DNA of 32,305 nt. Source: Burkholderiales bacterium. Lineage in GTDB: Bacteria; Pseudomonadota; Gammaproteobacteria; Burkholderiales; CAIKXV01. Position numbers and translations under genes: made by a program. This document shows, piece after piece, positions 24,954 to 32,052 of the stretch. The notes beneath the pieces were generated by a model that was not told where the DNA came from, did not search any database, and saw only the letters and a list, made by a program, of their open reading frames with translations. Within the stretch, counting starts at the first letter, position 1, and every line of letters begins with the position of its first letter. Where the stretch lies: positions 1-32,305 of the forward strand of contig JACMMK010000199.1 of assembly GCA_014379045.1 (NCBI GenBank). The letters run 5' to 3'.

Positions 24954-25661
24954 TCAGCGCAACGGCGGCAACGACGCGACAATCCAGTCGATCAGCGCGT
25001 CGATCAGCGCGGTGCTCGCCGCCGTCAGCGACGCCGCCGCGCCCGGGGCATCCTGGGTCGGCGCCGGACGCTCGAAACTGAACGCGCGGTGGAACAGCGT
25101 CGCGCGCTTGATGCCGGCAATCAACGTCGCGCGCGCACGCACGACGCCTTTCGACTCCTGCGGCGAGTCGAAAACCTGGCTGAATTCGTCGAGCTCGACG
25201 CGCAGCAGGTAGTCGCTCTGCACACCATCGCGCGAAGATGCGAGGCCGGGTTGCGCCACCGCGGCGACCCGTGCGCGCAGGCGCGCCGTGATCATCTCGG
25301 GCGGCGTTCCGGCCCAGCGACTGCGCGAGTAGACGCGAGGCTGCCCGCCATCGACATACGCGAACCGATAGATGATCGAATTCGAGTCGAGCCACCCGGG
25401 TGCGATCGCATCAGGGACCGCAAGACTGGCACGGATGCGCGCCGGTTGATCGATCGGGGCCGGCGCGATGCCGAAATCATGAATCGTCGAGGGCGGCCGG
25501 GGCGTCGGCCCCAACCCGCAGCCACCGAGCGCGACGAACACGCCGCCGAGCGCCGAGCGCTGCAGGAACGTCCTGCGCATCGGAGGAGAAACCCGGGTCG
25601 GAATCTGCATCGGCGTATGCTCCATGCGACTGCGAATTGCGTTGGCCGTGTACCCGTGCAT
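24954..25661 (-). CDS. ABC-type transport auxiliary lipoprotein (PqiC-like), possible Tat lipoprotein
   Basis: Read from ATG 25661, which overlaps the stop of the MCE gene in a TGATG junction, giving 235 residues. In-frame ATGs at 25625, 25610 and 25580 are possible alternatives. The signal region reads MRRTFLQRSALGGVFVALGG followed by the lipobox cysteine (LGGC). The RRTFLQ pattern combined with a lipobox suggests a Tat-exported lipoprotein. The rest fits the ABC-transport auxiliary family (PF03886): IYRFAYVDGGQPRVYSRSRW in the first half and YLLRVELDEFSQVF in the second. Such lipoproteins act at the outer membrane with MCE-type lipid transporters. It is the last gene of the operon. Confidence 0.85.
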   Translation of the reverse strand: MHGYTANAIRSRMEHTPMQIPTRVSPPMRRTFLQRSALGGVFVALGGCGLGPTPRPPSTIHDFGIAPAPIDQPARIRASLAVPDAIAPGWLDSNSIIYRFAYVDGGQPRVYSRSRWAGTPPEMITARLRARVAAVAQPGLASSRDGVQSDYLLRVELDEFSQVFDSPQESKGVVRARATLIAGIKRATLFHRAFSFERPAPTQDAPGAAASLTAASTALIDALIDWIVASLPPLR

Positions 25662-26629
25662 CAGCGTTCGCCGGGGGCTGGGGGGATATAACCGGCCTCG
25701 CCCGGGCCCGGGCGCTGCGGGCCGCGTCCGAACACCAGGCTCTGCGGCTGATCCTGGAAATCGTTGAGCACGCGCTCGAGCACGCGCGAATTGCGCGACA
25801 GTTCGTCGATGAAGTCGCTGATCTTCGGCAGTGCGACGCTGACCACCGCTTCGCCGAACGCGAGGCCGACGTTGCCGATCTGCTCGGCGCTCTTGGTGAT
25901 CCGGTCGATCGACTCCAGACGCTGGCCGAGCGCAAGCGTGAACGTGTTGACGTTGGCCACCAGCTGATCGGTACGCTTGAGCACCAGGCTTGCATCGGTG
26001 GCGACGGCGGCCGTCGCCTTCAACGCCGGCGTGGCCTGGGCGAGGACAGGCAATGCCTGATCGGCCACCTTGGCCAGTTTGCCACTGGCGATTTCGATAT
26101 TGGTCAGCGTCGAGGTAAGCAGCGCCAGATTTTCATCGGACATCAGAAGCGCGACGCGACGCGCGGTCTCGTCGACACTCTTGATCAGCGCGGGACCCGA
26201 GGTGATCAGCTGGTCGACGAGCGACGGGTCGACCGGAATGCGCGGCAGCGAGCGAGCGTCGTACTCGAACTTCGCCGGGTTCCTGCCATCGTCTGACAGG
26301 TCGACATAGGCGAGCCCCGTAACCCCCTGGTAGCCGAGTTGCGCACGCGTACCGCGCGACAACGGTGCATCGCGGTCGATCAGCGCTGTGATCAGGATCG
26401 CCTGCGGGTTCTCAGGGTCGAAGCGGATGCTCTCCACTTTGCCGACGTCGACGCCACGTAACCTGACCGCTGCCTGGGCATTCAGGCCCGAGACCGAGCT
26501 GGTGGAGACCAGCACATACCGGTCGCGCACGACCGTGTCCTGTCGAAACCAGACGGCGACCGCAACCAGCGCCGCAATCAGCAGGAGCGTGAACAGACCC
26601 GCGGACAATACATGTGATCGATTTTCCAT
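25661..26629 (-). CDS. MCE-domain lipid-transport protein (MlaD/PqiB-type)
   Basis: ATG 26629 was chosen: it directly precedes the transmembrane helix, with GAGG upstream; an extension to 26701 overlaps the ATPase gene. The 322-residue product has one N-terminal helix (VLSAGLFTLLLIAALVAVAV) and one MCE domain at about 35-120, with SSVSGLNAQAAVRLRGVDVG and LGYQGVTGLAYVDL. A long alpha-helical region with heptad-like Leu/Ala spacing runs to about 300, then a Pro/Gly-rich tail. MCE proteins form hexameric periplasmic rings that carry lipids between inner and outer membranes. It is coupled to the ATPase gene before and the lipoprotein gene after. Confidence 0.92.
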   Translation of the reverse strand: MENRSHVLSAGLFTLLLIAALVAVAVWFRQDTVVRDRYVLVSTSSVSGLNAQAAVRLRGVDVGKVESIRFDPENPQAILITALIDRDAPLSRGTRAQLGYQGVTGLAYVDLSDDGRNPAKFEYDARSLPRIPVDPSLVDQLITSGPALIKSVDETARRVALLMSDENLALLTSTLTNIEIASGKLAKVADQALPVLAQATPALKATAAVATDASLVLKRTDQLVANVNTFTLALGQRLESIDRITKSAEQIGNVGLAFGEAVVSVALPKISDFIDELSRNSRVLERVLNDFQDQPQSLVFGRGPQRPGPGEAGYIPPAPGER

Positions 26630-26636
26630 CTGCGCC

Positions 26637-27461
26637 TCAAGCCCCCGCAGCAGAACCCGTGCCCGAGCGCGCGAGCATCGCACGCTGGCCGCGTTCGCCA
26701 CAGAAGAAATTGCATACGAACGGGTCGTCCAGCTTCGTGATCTCGGCCAGAGTATCGACCGCGACGAGGCGCGTACGCGCGAGTACGGCCACCCGGTCGG
26801 CGAGAGCGACCAGGGTGTCGAGGTCGTGGGTCACCATCACGACCGTCATGCGCAGCTCGCTGCGCAGGGCCTGGATCAGGCGCACGAAACTCTCGCTGCG
26901 ATCGGGGTCCAGACCCGCCGTCGGCTCGTCCAGGAACAGGAGTTCCGGGTCGAGCGCGATCGCACGCGCGAGCGCGATCCGCTTGACCATGCCGCCCGAC
27001 AGTTCCGACGGCTTCTTGTTTGCATGACGCGGCTCGATGCCGACCATCTCGAGTTTCATCATCACCAGATCGTGAATCACCTCGGCCTCGAGCTGTTTCA
27101 GTTCGCGCAGAGGCAACGCGATATTGTCGAACACCGAAAGGGCCGAGAACAGTGCGCCGTTCTGGAACAGCATGCCCCAGCGACTGCGCATCGCCGCAAG
27201 CTCATCCTTGCCGCCGCTGACGAGATCGACCCCGAACACCCGCACATGCCCTTCTGCAGGCCGTTCGAGTCCGAGCATCTGCCGGACGAGCGTCGTCTTG
27301 CCGCTGCCCGATCCGCCGACCAACGCTAGCACTTCGTCGCGGAACACGACCAGATCGATGTCGTTATGGACGACCTGGCGACCGAACCGGCTGGTGAGAT
27401 GCTCGACCTCGATCACCGCCTCGCGCGTTTCGGGTGCCGCTGCCGGCGTCGGCGCGTTCAT
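26637..27461 (-). CDS. Lipid ABC transporter ATP-binding protein (MlaF-type)
   Basis: ATG 27461 with GGAGAG 6 bases upstream is preferred over a GTG at 27503. The 274-residue ATPase has every motif: Walker A GGSGSGKTT, Q-loop MLFQNGALF, signature LSGGM, Walker B LLFLDEPTAGLD and H-loop VTHDLD. MLFQNGALFSALSVFDNIA is characteristic of the MlaF/Mkl subfamily that energises MCE-linked lipid transport. The stop is 7 bases from the MCE start. A palindromic repeat separates the gene from the permease gene upstream. Confidence 0.94.
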   Translation of the reverse strand: MNAPTPAAAPETREAVIEVEHLTSRFGRQVVHNDIDLVVFRDEVLALVGGSGSGKTTLVRQMLGLERPAEGHVRVFGVDLVSGGKDELAAMRSRWGMLFQNGALFSALSVFDNIALPLRELKQLEAEVIHDLVMMKLEMVGIEPRHANKKPSELSGGMVKRIALARAIALDPELLFLDEPTAGLDPDRSESFVRLIQALRSELRMTVVMVTHDLDTLVALADRVAVLARTRLVAVDTLAEITKLDDPFVCNFFCGERGQRAMLARSGTGSAAGA

Positions 27462-27530
27462 CGTCGCTCTCCGGCGTCGCCTCGCGGGCTCATCGTCTCT
27501 CACCTCCGTCCCTGTGCAAAGTAAGCCAAG

Positions 27531-27614
27531 GGACGATGAATGAGCCCGACTCGGCTACGTCGATCCCGTCACCTTTCAGGTGACGGGGCCCTCGCCGCTG
27601 GCCTCGCGGGCTCA
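27531..27614. repeat. Dispersed palindrome-containing repeat, copy B
   Basis: Within 27531-27590, 54 of 60 bases match copy A at 21289-21348. The same perfect 10-bp stem (CCCGTCACCT / AGGTGACGGG) lies at 27565-27587. Here an outer pair, TGAGCCCG at 27541-27548 and CGGGCTCA at 27607-27614, extends the symmetry; CGGGCTCA also recurs at 27485-27492. It sits inside an operon, between the permease stop and the ATPase start, so it is unlikely to be a strong terminator. Confidence 0.8.
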
Positions 27615-28775
27615 CTGCACGATCCCGACGTTGGAAAACACGATCGCGAAGATCGCGTCGGCGAGGATCACGATCGTGATTGCACTGACGACCGACGCGG
27701 TGACCCCCCGCCCCAGGCTCTCGGTATTGGGCCGGATACGCAATCCGAAATGACACGCGATCAATGCGATCAGCAAGCCGAACACCACTCCCTTGCCAAG
27801 CCCGAGCCAGTAGTTTGCGATCGGCACCGCCGAGCGCAGACTGTCGATGAAATACGTGTGGCTGAGCCCCGTCTCGTACTCGGCGGCGAGCATCCCACCG
27901 GCGAGCGCCATCGTGCTCGTCCACAGGATCAGCAGCGGCATCGCGATCGCCAGCGCGATCGCCTTCGGCAGGATCAGGCGCCGCCCATGAGGGATCCCCA
28001 TCACCGTCATCGCATCGAGCTCCTGGGTGACGCGCATCACACCGAGCTGGGCAGTCATCGCCGACCCGGAGCGGCCGGCGACGAGGATCGCCGCGAGTAC
28101 CGGGCCCAGTTCACGAATCACGGCGATGCCGAGCAGGTTCACGATGAACACGTCGGCGCCGAACAGGTGTAGCTGCTTGGCGGACAGATAGGACAGCACG
28201 ACACCGATCAGGAACCCGACCAACGCAGTGATGCCGAGCGCCTGCGAGCCGGTGCGATACAGATTTGCCGAGATTTCCTTCCACGGGATGCGCGTTGGAT
28301 GCACGATGATTTCGATCAGATCGAGCGCAAGCTGTCCGATCAGCAGCAACAGTCCGTGCATGTGTCCGACAACCACGTCGAGCCATCGGCCGATCAGGAT
28401 AAGCGGCGCGGCCAGGCCGAGCGGCGCGACTGCGGGTCTTGCCTCCTTGACTCCAGCGAGGTGTTCGAACACCATTTCCTGCTCCGGGCGCAGTTCGAGG
28501 CCTGCGGGCTTCTTCCGCCCCCACGCGCGCCACAACAGTACTGCCCCGGCGTCGTCGAGGCGGCCCACTTCGCGCAGATCCCAGATGAGCTGCGGATCGC
28601 CCGCCAGGTCAGCGAGCTCGCGCCCCAGTTTCCGGCTGCGCGGGCCGAGCGCGAGCAGCGTCCAGGCACCGATCAGCCGAATGGTGCGCCGTGCGTCTGC
28701 GGTCGGCACCGATCCGGACTGCTTCCCGGCCTCGGCCCCACCGCCGAGTTCCCACCCCGGTTGCGTCCCTGCCAC
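27612..28775 (-). CDS. MlaE-type lipid ABC permease with N-terminal STAS domain
   Basis: A 387-residue fusion starting at GTG 28775. Residues 30-112 resemble a STAS domain (TIRLIGAWTLLALGPRSRKL, LIWDLREVGRLDDAGAVLLW), the role played by the separate MlaB in E. coli. Residues 130-387 are the MlaE permease: ALGITALVGFLIGVVLSYLS, RELGPVLAAILVAGRSGSAM, the coupling-helix region ELDAMTVMGIPHGRRLILPK, and IACHFGLRI near the end. It works with the downstream ATPase and MCE protein in moving lipids across the inner membrane. It is the first gene of the operon; a candidate promoter lies at 28880-28908. No clear ribosome site precedes the GTG. Confidence 0.92.
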   Translation of the reverse strand: MAGTQPGWELGGGAEAGKQSGSVPTADARRTIRLIGAWTLLALGPRSRKLGRELADLAGDPQLIWDLREVGRLDDAGAVLLWRAWGRKKPAGLELRPEQEMVFEHLAGVKEARPAVAPLGLAAPLILIGRWLDVVVGHMHGLLLLIGQLALDLIEIIVHPTRIPWKEISANLYRTGSQALGITALVGFLIGVVLSYLSAKQLHLFGADVFIVNLLGIAVIRELGPVLAAILVAGRSGSAMTAQLGVMRVTQELDAMTVMGIPHGRRLILPKAIALAIAMPLLILWTSTMALAGGMLAAEYETGLSHTYFIDSLRSAVPIANYWLGLGKGVVFGLLIALIACHFGLRIRPNTESLGRGVTASVVSAITIVILADAIFAIVFSNVGIVQ

Positions 28776-28879
28776 TGTGAGCGCTCGTCAACCTGCTGTT
28801 GTGTATCGGTTTTTTCGCGGGCTTATAACGCGCCGGCGGCGCGCCATCAGCGAGATACTGTCCGCCCTGTTCGGTTCGC

Positions 28880-28908
28880 ATCGTAATCACCTCTTTCAGG
28901 CAAGTCAA
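28880..28908 (-). promoter_or_regulatory. Candidate sigma-70 promoter of the lipid transport operon
   Basis: On the minus strand TTGACT and TACGAT are separated by exactly 17 bases. Transcription would begin near 28873, about 100 bases before the permease GTG. The -35 box matches the consensus at 5 of 6 positions and the -10 box at 4 of 6. Confidence 0.5.
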
Positions 28909-28978
28909 AAACGATGAGACGCGCGCAAACCGGACGGTGCGTCGCAACATTTTTTCGCCTCGGAATGGTGCATGGGGC

Positions 28979-29007
28979 TTGACATTCAAGCTGGACGCTC
29001 CTACATT
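28979..29007 (+). promoter_or_regulatory. Candidate sigma-70 promoter of the phasin gene
   Basis: A perfect TTGACA (28979-28984) is followed after 17 bases by TACATT (29002-29007). Transcription would start near 29014, giving a leader of about 160 bases before the phasin ATG. A TGC-rich dyad immediately downstream would overlap the start site. Confidence 0.6.
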
Positions 29008-29012
29008 TCGTT

Positions 29013-29028
29013 TTGTGCAGCGCAACAA
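29013..29028 (+). promoter_or_regulatory. TGC-type dyad at the phasin transcription start (possible PhaR operator)
   Basis: TTGTGCAGCGCAACAA is an imperfect palindrome centred on TGC-AGC-GCA and lies directly after the -10 box. Phasin genes are commonly repressed by PhaR, which is known to bind TGC-rich dyads. The position is ideal for a repressor, but no phaR gene is in the window, so the assignment is inferred. Confidence 0.4.
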
Positions 29029-29175
29029 CGGCGCGCTGCACCGACCTGCCGCACCGTTTCGAGCCGCTTCGAGTCATGGAGCCACGAACCTGGGCGCTAC
29101 GGTCCTGCGGTGGGCGTGGCGTTGATCGCCAACCCGGCCTGCCGTCCAGCCGCTCATTCCTCCAGGAGATTCATC

Positions 29176-29700
29176 ATGATTCAAGTTCCCGAACAAGTTG
29201 CTGCGGTCACCAAAGCGCAGGTCGAAGGCGCCGTCAAATTCGCCACTTTCGGTCTGGAAGCCACCGAAAAATTCGTGGAGTTCCAGCTCAAGCACGCGAA
29301 GGTCGCGTTCGGCGATGTCGTCACCAACGCCAAGTCGATGTCCGACATGAAAGACGCGCCGACGATGCCTGAAATGAAGTCGGCGATGGTCGAGCCGGCG
29401 GTCGAGAAAATGACCGCCTATGCGAAAGGTCTGTACGAACTGTCGGCGGCGACCCAGGCCCAATTCTCGAAGCTGGTGGAAGAGCAGATGAGCTTCGTGA
29501 ACAGCCAGATGTTGTCGATGCTCGACAGCGCTGCGAAAAACGGCCCCGCCGGTAGCGACTTCGCCGTGTCGGCGATCAAGTCGGCGCTCGCGGCGGCGAA
29601 CTCGGCCTACGACAACCTTTCCAAGGCGACGAAACAGGCGACCGACATGGCGGAAGCCAACATCGCCAGCGTGACCGACGGCCGCAAACGCGCGGCCTGA
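29176..29700 (+). CDS. phaP: Phasin (PHA granule-associated protein)
   Basis: A 174-residue protein from ATG 29176, with AGGAGA 7 bases upstream. It is almost entirely alpha-helical and low in Cys and Trp: VAAVTKAQVEGAVKFATFGL, EFQLKHAKVAFGDVVTNAK, YELSAATQAQFSKLVEEQM and a Lys-rich end, GRKRAA. This matches the Phasin_2/TIGR01841 family of betaproteobacteria. Phasins coat polyhydroxyalkanoate granules in the cytoplasm and control their size. A longer frame reading back to 28972 runs through the promoter and is not used. The gene stands alone, with its own promoter and an intrinsic terminator. Confidence 0.95.
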   Translation: MIQVPEQVAAVTKAQVEGAVKFATFGLEATEKFVEFQLKHAKVAFGDVVTNAKSMSDMKDAPTMPEMKSAMVEPAVEKMTAYAKGLYELSAATQAQFSKLVEEQMSFVNSQMLSMLDSAAKNGPAGSDFAVSAIKSALAAANSAYDNLSKATKQATDMAEANIASVTDGRKRAA

Positions 29701-29756
29701 GATTCATGGCTACGCGCAGGGCCGGCGAGCGCCGCCCCTGCGTGACAACGCAGCGC

Positions 29757-29795
29757 AACGCCCCGTTTCGGCCAGCCCGTCCCGGGGCGTTTTTT
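29757..29795 (+). terminator. Intrinsic terminator of the phasin gene
   Basis: A 9-bp stem, AACGCCCCG paired with CGGGGCGTT, is followed by six T residues (29790-29795). It lies 57 bases after the phasin stop. Confidence 0.9.
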
Positions 29796-29854
29796 CGGTT
29801 GCTACTGCTACCTCTACCTGTGCGTGGGCGTCGCAGCAGCGATCCGGGCACGCG

Positions 29855-31246
29855 TCACGTCACACCGCTGTCTGCCGTGCGCGGCGGGGTCAGCGCGACG
29901 GCGCGGGCCGCCGCCGGAGTCATCGCGACGCAGACCCGGTCGCTCCCCTCACGCTTGGCCGTCTGCAGCGCTTCGTCTGACAGTCGCACCAGGGATTCGA
30001 CGTCGCGCACGCTGGCGTCGCGCGTCGCGACCCCGATCGACAGGGTCAGTGTCCGTTGCCCCGGCGCGCCGCCGAGCCCACTCCGAAACGCCTCACCGAC
30101 GGCTGCGTGCAGTTTTCGCGCGCCCGTCGCCGCGCCGATACTGTCGGTGTCCGGACTGATCACCATGAACTCTTCACCGCCCATGCGACAGATCACATCG
30201 TCGGTACGTGCCGATTCCCGCAACACCGCAGCGAGCCGACCGAGCGCCTTGTCGCCCGCCGCGTGTCCGTGGGCGGCATTGATCTGGCGGAACTGATCGA
30301 TATCGAGCCCCATGCACGACAGTGGACGGCGGTGCCGGGTCGATACCGCCCACTCGTGTTCGAGACGTTCGAAGGCGTGACGGCGGTTGGGCAAGCCGGT
30401 CTGGCCATCGATCAGCAGCGCACGCTGCAACCGGCGCTTGGCCACCGCAAGCTCTGCCGCGAGCTTGCCCAGATCATCCCGAGCCCGACTCGACACGGCG
30501 CGCAGCCCGATCATGCGCCGCGCACAGCGCAGTCGAAGCAGGAGCGACGCCGGATCGATCGGCAAGCACAGATAATCGTCAAGCCCGGTGTCGGGTCCGG
30601 CGCTGGATCCTTGCGCCGATGCGACCGCCGTCGCGGCCCGCAGCTGATCGAGCGCGTCTGCAGAATCGTTTGGCGCAATCATTCCGATCAGGTAAAGATC
30701 CTTGCCGATCACCGTCGCGCGCCGCGTCGTGCACAGACGCCTGGCCGCCGGTGCGCAAGCCGTGAGGTCGATGACCACCAGGTCGGGCAAATCGGTCAGC
30801 ACCGTCGCGAGCGCGATGTTCGCGTCCGCAAACGACCGCACCCGATGGCCCTGCCGGGCAAGCAACTCGCAGACGTGCGCCCGTGTTGTTTCGTCGGCGC
30901 AAACCACGTCGATGCTCAGGCCCGGCAACGCAGCCGGCGCTGCGCGCGGACTCGATACCGCGTCGGTCTCCGGGCGCGCGGGCGTGGACAGGGCGGATTC
31001 GACGTCCGCCGCTGCTTCACTCGACGCTTCGGAGGCGAAGTTCGACGCAGGTTGCGCGTCGACGTGCATCCCGAGCAGCGACGCCCAGCGCTGCCATCCC
31101 TCTCCGACCGCATCGCAGATCGGCGCGAGCACCACGGCTTCGATGCCGAGCTTCGCCGCGCGCTGCAACAGCGACGGCGTGATGCGCATGCGTGCGTCGA
31201 TGCCGGCGACGAAATACTCACCGACCAGTCGCGCAAGCGACATCAC
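29855..31246 (-). CDS. Receiver-like/GGDEF diguanylate cyclase portion of an HDOD-GGDEF protein
   Basis: A 463-residue frame starting GTG-ATG at 31246. Residues 1-60 (ARLVGEYFVAGIDARMRITP) look like the tail of an HDOD region. Residues 110-245 form a receiver-like domain with acceptor Asp160 (VVIDL), but the conserved Lys is Leu228 (LCLPID), so phosphorylation is doubtful. Residues 278-445 are GGDEF: DGQTGLPNRR, MGLDIDQFRQINAAHGHAAG, and active site GGEEF at 356-360. An RxxD inhibitory site is at 347-350 with the spacing seen in PleD. It should make cyclic-di-GMP with product inhibition. It lies in the same frame as the HDOD ORF upstream, separated by one TAA and 17 sense codons, so it is probably the second part of one gene. 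Confidence 0.85.
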   Translation of the reverse strand: MMSLARLVGEYFVAGIDARMRITPSLLQRAAKLGIEAVVLAPICDAVGEGWQRWASLLGMHVDAQPASNFASEASSEAAADVESALSTPARPETDAVSSPRAAPAALPGLSIDVVCADETTRAHVCELLARQGHRVRSFADANIALATVLTDLPDLVVIDLTACAPAARRLCTTRRATVIGKDLYLIGMIAPNDSADALDQLRAATAVASAQGSSAGPDTGLDDYLCLPIDPASLLLRLRCARRMIGLRAVSSRARDDLGKLAAELAVAKRRLQRALLIDGQTGLPNRRHAFERLEHEWAVSTRHRRPLSCMGLDIDQFRQINAAHGHAAGDKALGRLAAVLRESARTDDVICRMGGEEFMVISPDTDSIGAATGARKLHAAVGEAFRSGLGGAPGQRTLTLSIGVATRDASVRDVESLVRLSDEALQTAKREGSDRVCVAMTPAAARAVALTPPRTADSGVT

Positions 31247-31297
31247 TTCGCACAGTGTCTGTACCCGCGACCCCTGATCGAATCCGCTCTGTTCCGG

Positions 31298-31927
31298 TTA
31301 CTCACTGTGGAAAACGGCGTCGATACAGATTCTCGGCAGTCGCCAATCCTCGAGCAGTGCGGCACCGAACTCGCGGTGATCCGCGCCGAACGTCTCGCGT
31401 TCGAACGCTGACCGATCGGCCGGTGCGGCGTCGGTATCGAGGATCTTCGCGAACTTTTCGGGATGCAGCGACGCGAGCGCGAGTGACCCGATCTCGGCGA
31501 GCAGCCCGCAGGTGAAGGCTTCTTCGGGCGCAAGCACCCGCACCCTGCCGCATAAAGTCTGCGCAGCGAGCGCGCTGGCGAGAGAGCGCGACCAGAAGCG
31601 GGGGTAGTCGAAGCCGAGACAGCGCCCTTCGCGCTGACCGTCGAGCACCGAGAAGCCCAGGCACAGCTGCCGCACGACCGCGAAGCCGAGCAGCTTCACC
31701 GCATCGCCGATCGCCAGCATCGGCCGCGCGGCACCGACCTGCGACGAATTGGCGAAGCGGACCAGTCGTCCGGCCAGCGCAGGATCGGCCTGGAGCACAT
31801 GCGCCAGCTGCGCGACGGTGGTGTCGTCGCGCTGCGTCAGGCGCAGGATCTCGAGCGCGACACCGGTCGGGCTCGGCAGTACACCGCTCGCCTTCAGATG
31901 CTCGAACCTGCTGAAGAGATAACTCAC
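31298..31927 (-). CDS. HDOD-domain portion of the split HDOD-GGDEF protein
   Basis: A 209-residue product from GTG 31927, opening MSYLFSRFEHLKASGVLPSP. The HDOD core is clear: VALEILRLTQRDDTTVAQLA, LQADPALAGRLVRFANSSQ, DAVKLLGFAVVRQLCLGFSV and FTCGLLAEIGSLALASLHPE. The reading stops at TAA 31298 after AVFHSE, where homologues continue through a His-Glu-Pro segment. The same frame then continues PEQSGFDQGSRVQTLCE directly into the receiver-GGDEF ORF. Joined, they make a protein of about 690 residues, the normal architecture for this type. HDOD domains are catalytically inactive HD relatives used in signalling. Confidence 0.85.
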   Translation of the reverse strand: MSYLFSRFEHLKASGVLPSPTGVALEILRLTQRDDTTVAQLAHVLQADPALAGRLVRFANSSQVGAARPMLAIGDAVKLLGFAVVRQLCLGFSVLDGQREGRCLGFDYPRFWSRSLASALAAQTLCGRVRVLAPEEAFTCGLLAEIGSLALASLHPEKFAKILDTDAAPADRSAFERETFGADHREFGAALLEDWRLPRICIDAVFHSE

Positions 31928-32052
31928 GCGATCGCTCTGTCTGGCTCCGAAGCGCTCCGGCGTCGTAGTGCCCCCGGCCCCACGCCTGGACCATTATCGA
32001 CGCTGGATCGAGCGACTTTAGGCGTCGCGCGGCGTGCGCATGCAGCCGCCGT

